DNA of 64,000 bases from Neosynechococcus sphagnicola sy1 (GTDB lineage Bacteria > Cyanobacteriota > Cyanobacteriia > Neosynechococcales > Neosynechococcaceae): the NCBI RefSeq assembly GCF_000775285.1, contig NZ_JJML01000019.1, positions 54,201-118,200 of the forward strand, in the 5' to 3' direction. A program made the position numbers and the translations under genes. Of this stretch, positions 58,817-64,000 are shown in pieces; within the stretch, counting starts at the first letter, position 1; each line of letters begins with the position of its first letter. Below the pieces are notes generated by a model. The model did not search any database. It had not been told where the DNA came from and saw only the letters and a list, made by a program, of their open reading frames with translations.

Positions 58817-59494
58817 TTACCCATGGGATGAGTGATTGAGCCAGTGATCCTGATCGACACTACCCTGCACAATCACCAGATAGATCTGATCCTGACGGTC
58901 AATCACCAAGACCGGGACACCGAGTTTGGCAGTGACGGTTGCCCAATCGGGAAGGGCGGCGTTAATGATTACCCGATTGCGTGCCGAGTCCACGACGTTC
59001 ACCTGGCCAATCCGTCCTGTTTGATAGGGGGGAATCATGGCTGAACTAACGATGCCTACACAGCCTACCAGGCGATCGCTACTGGCATCTTCTCCAAAGC
59101 TGGCAAAAATTTTTTCTAGGGGACGGGCTGCCCATCGCCCCAGGTACAGCGCCACCCCTAAGGCGCTCAGCATCACGGCGATCGCCCCTAAACCCTCTGG
59201 CATCGTACCCCCCAGACTCCCTAAACTGCTATTCAGCATCCAGCCCACTACGCCCCAGAGACTGAGATCGACTGCCAGCAGGAGTACGAGAGGGGCTTTG
59301 CCAACCCCCAACCACCCCAAGAGATCGCTGAAACCAAACCCTGCATCGGCATCGGCCTCTAAATCTGGGAAGTCACCCTCGACATGGGTATGGAGGCTAT
59401 CGTCGCTGCCCCCGAGGGCGATCACAAATACAAACAACAGCACGCCCAGCAATAGCAGCATCCAGTAGGGTAAATTAGCCAGATCGAACAGCAT
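58817..59494 (-). CDS. YqiJ/NfeD-like OB-fold membrane protein
   Basis: A 225-residue membrane protein. It has three or so hydrophobic helices (about 9-27, 70-90, 105-120) and a C-terminal OB-fold-like domain with GCVGIVSSAMIPPYQTGRIG and the following NVVDSARNRVIINA. This layout is that of YqiJ, which pairs with YqiK flotillin in E. coli, and NfeD-type partners generally. It starts the operon and ends 33 bp before flotillin. The pair organises membrane microdomains or handles envelope stress. Confidence 0.86.
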   Translation of the reverse strand: MLFDLANLPYWMLLLLGVLLFVFVIALGGSDDSLHTHVEGDFPDLEADADAGFGFSDLLGWLGVGKAPLVLLLAVDLSLWGVVGWMLNSSLGSLGGTMPEGLGAIAVMLSALGVALYLGRWAARPLEKIFASFGEDASSDRLVGCVGIVSSAMIPPYQTGRIGQVNVVDSARNRVIINAALPDWATVTAKLGVPVLVIDRQDQIYLVIVQGSVDQDHWLNHSSHG

Positions 59495-59643
59495 CGGGAG
59501 CTACCTATTGAGACCGCGAAACATCGCAGGATTAAGGTTAAGTTTAGTCAATTGTGGCTGGGATCAAAAATACTGAGGGGTGGGATGTTCCTAGTGCGGC
59601 TCCCTCAACAACCATGGGGATCATCCGCCCCTAGCCTTTGACA

Positions 59644-62314
59644 TCAAGCAAGGGCCTTCCTGACCAGAATCACCGTACAGTCACACCCCCGAGCGATCGC
59701 CTCCGGGGTGTTCCCTTGAATCACTTGTTGCAGCAGCCCCTCCCGACTGGCGCCTAAAATAATTACATCACATTGATCCTTCTCAGCCATATCAATAATG
59801 GCTTCAGACACAGCCTCGGCACAGACAGGGGAGACCAGTACCGGGAAGGAAAGTCGCTGGCGGAGAAAGCTGGCCGCCGCTGCGAGGGCGGTGGTGTCAT
59901 GGGCGGGCTCCGAGGGATAAAAGACCTGACACAGTCGGATGGTAGGGTCACGACTTAAGGAAAGTAATTCTGGCAAGAGTTGAATCGCATACTCAGCATT
60001 GGGGCCGCCCGCCATGGGTACTAACCAACGATTCAGCTGCATCAAGCGCATTAAGGCATCGGCGGCGGACTGGGAGGAGAGGGGATTTGCTTGCCCCTGA
60101 AGTCCTTTGAGATGCTCCCCCAACTTCACCAGCACCACATCACAGGCGGCCTGTCGAATGGCAGTATCCACCGCATCCCCAAAAATCCGACCGGGGGTTG
60201 TGGTTTCGCCCTTCCACCCCATGATCAGCAAATCAATGTGACGTTCCTTGATCACCTCTAAAATGGCCTCAGCCAAATCATGGGCAACCCGAATCTGAGT
60301 ATGCACTGGCACCTGCCAATCTAGCCCCTGTGCCACCGCATGATCCAGCAGCTGTCGATTCAGGGCAATGTTGACCGTTGCTTCCCCAGGGGGAATATGG
60401 CGGGGAACCAGGATCACTTGCAGACATTCCAGCTCATAGTGGCGCTGACGGGCGATCGCGGCAGCAAACCCCAACAGCACATCCATGGTTTGGGGATTAC
60501 TCACCGGCACCAATAACCGCCCCTGTCCCGTTGCCGGGGCTTTGGTTTGATAAACCACATAGGAAGGTTCCGGCTTTGGCCCGAGGGGTCGCACATCCCC
60601 CCGCACCTGATCGACTTCAGCGCGAATAATATCGGCACGGGTAATAATGCCAACTAGTTTGCGCCCCTCAATCACGGGCAGCCGACTGATCTGGTAGCGG
60701 TTGAGCAAATGCAGTACAGCGGTGAGCGAGTCGGTGGGGTTGACGGTGATCACCTGGCGGGTCATGATTTGAACCAGGGGAACCTTGCCGGAGCGTTGGT
60801 GGGGTGACAGTTGCGCCAGATCAGACTGGGTGAGAATGCCCACCAATTTGCCCCCATCCACCACGGGGAAGCCTCGGTGCGGTGAGCGAGAAAATGCTTG
60901 GAATGCCTCCTCCAAAGGCATTTGACTGGAGAGAGTTTCCACCCGTCGCTGCATAATGTCGGTTGCCGTCAATCCTTCCCACCGCTGGTCAGCCGTCGTC
61001 TTGTGTTGAAGATGAATACCGCGCCACTCCAGCAGGTGCTGATAGATTGACCCTTTAAACAGGCGCTCTGCGACCAGATAGGCCACCACCGAACCAATCA
61101 TCAGCGGCAGTACCAAATCAAAATCTGCCGTCATCTCGAAAACAATTACCAGTGCCGTAATCGGCCCCCTGGTTACGGCACTGAAGAAGGCACACATGCC
61201 CGTCAAGGCATAGAGGGTCGGTGAACCGATATCAAGACTGTGCGGCAGATTCAGGCTGTGCAACCCAGTTCCCACGAGATTTCCCAAGGCGGAACCTAAA
61301 ATCAGGGAGGGCGCAAACAATCCCCCCCGGTGCACTGGAGCCAAACCCCACTAAACAGAGCAAAAAGTAGGTGACGAAGACCAAAGCGGTGATCTGCCAG
61401 TCCATCCCTCCAATGACTAAAGAATCTTGCAGCTCGACGCTGTAGCGCAACCCATCGGGAAGCAGAGCAATGATTATGCCCGTGAGGCCAGCGGCCAGAC
61501 TGACGCGCCAGGGTAGGGTCAAGTGGTGGAGCCGGGAACGGTTAAAGGTGAGACTGGCAAGCACTCCACGATTGAACAATGCCCCCAGCAGTCCTGCCAG
61601 AATTCCCAAGCCGATCAAAATGGGAATTTCCTGAACTGAAAAACTGGTCTGAACCTGGCTCAGATCCGGGATCAGACCCCGCCCTCCTAGTAAGCGGGAC
61701 ACGACCCCGCCGACAAACGCCGCCAGAATCGCGGTGCCGAGGGTGAAGTCAGACACATCCTGAAGTAGTTCTTCCACCACAAACAGTACCCCAGCAATGG
61801 GGGCATTGAAGCTGGCTGCCAATCCAGCAGCGGCACCGGCAGCAATTAATTGCCGCTGGTAGGCCGGGGAGGTTTCTGTCCAGCGGCTAAATTGGGCAGC
61901 CAAGGCGGCACCGATCTGCACCGTTGGCCCTTGTCTGCCCAAGGCCAGCCCCGATCCCAGGGAGAGACTGGTGCTGACAAGCTTTACCAGAGCCACCCGT
62001 AAATCTAAGGCAATGGGCACGTGAGCCAGAGCCGCTTTGACTTGGGGAATGCCGCTGCCCGTCGCCTCCGGTGCCAATGCCTCAATCAACCAGCCGCTCC
62101 AAAAACCACCGACGAGGCCAATGCTCGGTAACGCTAGCCAAGCAGGTACCAACTGCGTCGCCATGACCCGCCAGCCGTCCAACCATGCCACCGACTGCTT
62201 GAGTAAAACCGCTGCCAACGCCGAGCAAAAACCAATGAGACAGGCCTCAAAAATTGCCAGCGGTTTGGGTCTTAGCAGGGAGCGCAGAGATTGAACAATG
62301 GCAGCAATCCACAT
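59644..62314 (-). CDS. ClC-family anion transporter with CBS and USP domains (one apparent frameshift)
   Basis: Two frames join into about 889 residues. The ClC membrane domain (about 1-430) has EATGSGIPQVKAAL and GLFAPSLILGSALGNLVG, with the proton-path glutamates in VLFVVEELLQDV. The usual external-gate motif G(R/K)EGP reads ALGRQGPTVQIGA, Gln in place of Glu (codon at 61931-61933). Two CBS domains follow (about 455-570), then two USP-like regions (GRLLVPVSNPQTMDVLLG, MGWKGETTTPGRIFGDAVDT, and ILGASREGLLQQVIQGNTPE). The break is at a C7 run (61322-61328); six bases give SAPGGLFAPSLIL. The start is ATG 62314. Confidence 0.92.
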
Positions 62315-62400
62315 CAGGCAAAGGAGTTTGACCCGAAGGCTTGCAGGACAAAACGAGTAAGATTACGGAATATTAACTTCATGGTTAGTCGATAGAATTC

Positions 62401-63316
62401 ATGGCTAGGGCAGTGAGCATCAATCCGCACAACTGCTTCCAGATGCCTGATCCTTCGTTCTCTATTTCTGCCATAGTGTCTGAGCAAATCTTAAACGCAA
62501 TTTCAGTGATCGCCCTCCAAATTCATCAGTCCGTGGCGCTGGAGGAAATTTTCCAGAATGCTGTCACGGTCATTCGAGGGACACTCTACACCGATCGCGG
62601 GATCATTTGTCGTAGCCAACCCGATGGCAGTGGTGAAGTCTCCTTTGAGTCTGTGGGGGCGGGCTGGACACCGATGCTGGGGCAGATGATCTCTGCTCCC
62701 TGCTTCAACGCTCTGGGGATCGATCGGGAGCGGCAGGAACCAGACAACACGATCTCAGACCTAGCAGACAGAGACATCAATCCTGGCTGGGCAGCCTTCG
62801 TCACCCAGTTCCAGGGGCAGGCACCGCTAGCGGTGCCCATTATCGCCCAGGGCGATCGCTGGGGATGGCTGATGGTTCACCATTGTCAGTGTCAGCGATC
62901 GTGGCAATCGGTAGAGGTGCAATTTCTGCAACAGATGGCAGTACAGCTAGGCATTGCCCTGTACCAGGCAGCCCTGCACCAGCAACTTGACCAAGGGCAC
63001 TCAACCTCCACTGCAAGTGCAGAAAATACGCTCCGGCAACGCGCAGAAAAAGAACAGGCACTGAATCAAGTGGTGCGGGCAATTTCTCAGTCTCTGGATT
63101 TGAATATCATTTTTTCTACAGCGACGACTGAAATTGCCCAACTTCTGCAAGTGGATCGGACAACCATTGAACAATATTTACCAGAGCGCAGGTGTTGGCA
63201 GGTGATTGCTGAATATCGACAACATCCCGATCTGCCAATGACGCTAGGGCTTGAAATCCCAGATGAAGAGAATCCGATAACGGTTCAACTGAAGCAGGTT
63301 AAGCGAGTCAATGTTA
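62401..63316 (+). pseudogene. GAF-domain sensor protein, truncated by an IS
   Basis: The N-terminal part of a multi-GAF sensor, probably a histidine kinase or guanylate-type signalling protein. GAF 1 spans about 30-195, with APLAVPIIAQGDRWGWLMVH; GAF 2 begins at about 225 (AISQSLDLNIIFSTATTEIA). At 63316 the frame runs into the inverted repeat of an IS5-type element after a TTA; the remaining reading frame adds about 18 element-encoded residues and stops at 63370-63372. The effector domain is therefore missing or lies beyond the IS. The start may be ATG 62401 or the ATG at 62443. Confidence 0.85.
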
Positions 63317-64000
63317 GAGGATGTTTTAAAAGGTTTTTTGGGTCAGATTTTATGCTAACTGCCTCACCATGATTCGTATCATGGCCAGGTAAATAAATGT
63401 CTCCGAAGTTTCTGGCCATAACTCATAGTCTCGAACCAATCGACGGTACCCCATGAGCCAGCCAAATGTTCGTTCAACAACCCACCTTTTTTTCAGCAAT
63501 ACGAACCCTTTGGTTTGCTCTGGTCGCAGCACAACCTCCACAATCCACCGACAAACATCCATCACCCACATCAGGAATGGATTACCGTCAAAACCGCCAT
63601 CGGCCCAAATCGTATGCAGTCGCGATACCCCTTGACCCATCTGTTTCACCTGTTGGAGTACCTGTTTAGCCCCCTCTCGTTCGGGTACACTCGCGGCAGT
63701 CACCAAGACCCGCAACAGCAATCCCAGGGTATCGACCGTCATAAACCGTTTTCGACCTTTAATTTGTTTGCCCGCATCGTAGCCCACCGATTGGCTCACT
63801 CCAGCGGCACTTTTGACACTTTGACTGTCGATAATCGCTTCCGACGGGCTGCGATGACGCTCCTGTTCAATTCGGGTACACTCTCGCAATCGGTCGTGCA
63901 TCCGCACCCAGGTTCCATCTTTGCGCCACTGACGAAAGTAGGTGTATACGGTTTGCCATGCCGGAAAATCCCCTGGCAACCCTCGCCATCGCACTCCCTC
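63317..64000. mobile_element. IS5-family insertion sequence (left part)
   Basis: Begins with gaggatgttttaaaagg right after TTA (63314-63316) and continues past the window edge. The 17-bp end is identical to the MITE ends at 63 and 1267, and the TTA target duplication fits the TNA type seen in IS1031/IS427-like groups. It contains the minus-strand transposase. Total length and the other end are not visible. Confidence 0.92.
63350..64000 (-). CDS. IS5-family transposase (partial, N-terminus outside window)
   Basis: A DDE transposase of at least 217 residues, reading continuously into the window edge, so the start lies beyond. Visible catalytic Asp residues are in [13 protein letters not shown] and [14 protein letters not shown], and the Glu in [20 protein letters not shown]. 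The [19 protein letters not shown] segment is the usual helical region of this family. The stop is 31 bp from the IS end. Likely moves both itself and the MITEs that share its ends. Confidence 0.94.
   Translation of the reverse strand, partial: EGVRWRGLPGDFPAWQTVYTYFRQWRKDGTWVRMHDRLRECTRIEQERHRSPSEAIIDSQSVKSAAGVSQSVGYDAGKQIKGRKRFMTVDTLGLLLRVLVTAASVPEREGAKQVLQQVKQMGQGVSRLHTIWADGGFDGNPFLMWVMDVCRWIVEVVLRPEQTKGFVLLKKRWVVERTFGWLMGYRRLVRDYELWPETSETFIYLAMIRIMVRQLA

Overview
The window is from a cyanobacterial chromosome. Evidence: the HIP1 octamer gcgatcgc is scattered through genes and spacers, and there are photosynthesis genes (psbX, ycf66, a chlP-type geranylgeranyl reductase) and several families largely confined to cyanobacteria and plastids (DUF6464, DUF3181, DUF3386, DUF3593, DUF2499, a plastid-NSI-like GNAT, a YggT/Ycf19 protein). 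The adhesin-type secreted protein and the polysaccharide genes suggest a surface-attached or sheath-forming strain; I cannot name the species.

Layout. 1-1270: two Uma2-family genes, each altered by a 143-bp non-autonomous transposon (MITE). 1.5-4.1 kb: tRNA-Met and a LysM/M23 cell-wall peptidase. 4.9-11.3 kb: trmL, aspS, a DUF6464 gene, cobK, squalene-hopene cyclase and small conserved genes. 11.4-20.2 kb: phosphoketolase (behind a 1.2-kb gene-free spacer), geranylgeranyl reductase, a cation/proton antiporter with a USP-like tail, clpS. 20.2-28.6 kb: CPBP protease, O-methyltransferase, tRNA-Leu, accC, YggT, psbX, ycf66, two tandem TolB-like lipoproteins, an InrS/CsoR-type metal sensor, an ACT protein and a GNAT. 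28.6-35.4 kb: cobS, DUF3593/DUF2499, then a polysaccharide region (CsaB-type pyruvyltransferase, Alg14/Alg13-like pair, STAS-fused priming sugar transferase). 35.4-41.1 kb: KefF/KefB-like pair, phosphoribosyltransferase, DUF2157, sugar:cation symporter. 41.4-47.5 kb: a ~2018-residue secreted protein joining a two-partner-secretion (haemagglutinin) domain, adhesin repeats and a CHAT caspase-like domain. 47.5-64 kb: DUF2227, tRNA-Val, pilin-like protein, lepA, a GAF histidine kinase, DUF3386, nfu, a GH57 glucan enzyme, flotillin plus YqiJ-like partner, a ClC-CBS-USP protein, and a GAF sensor gene cut by an IS5-family element at the right edge.

Two features dominate. First, 13 genes carry reading-frame breaks at homopolymer runs, 18 events in all, nearly all reading as one extra base. 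Since essential genes (accC, lepA) and a photosynthesis gene (chlP) are among them, these are most likely sequencing or assembly errors; I give each gene as one joined feature. Second, the MITE at the left edge and the IS at the right edge share terminal inverted repeats and a TTA target duplication, so they belong to one transposition system.

The best candidate for unusual biology is the secreted haemagglutinin-CHAT fusion, in which the caspase-like His/Cys dyad is intact. Next are the ClC protein, whose external-gate glutamate is a glutamine, and the STAS-sugar transferase fusion.
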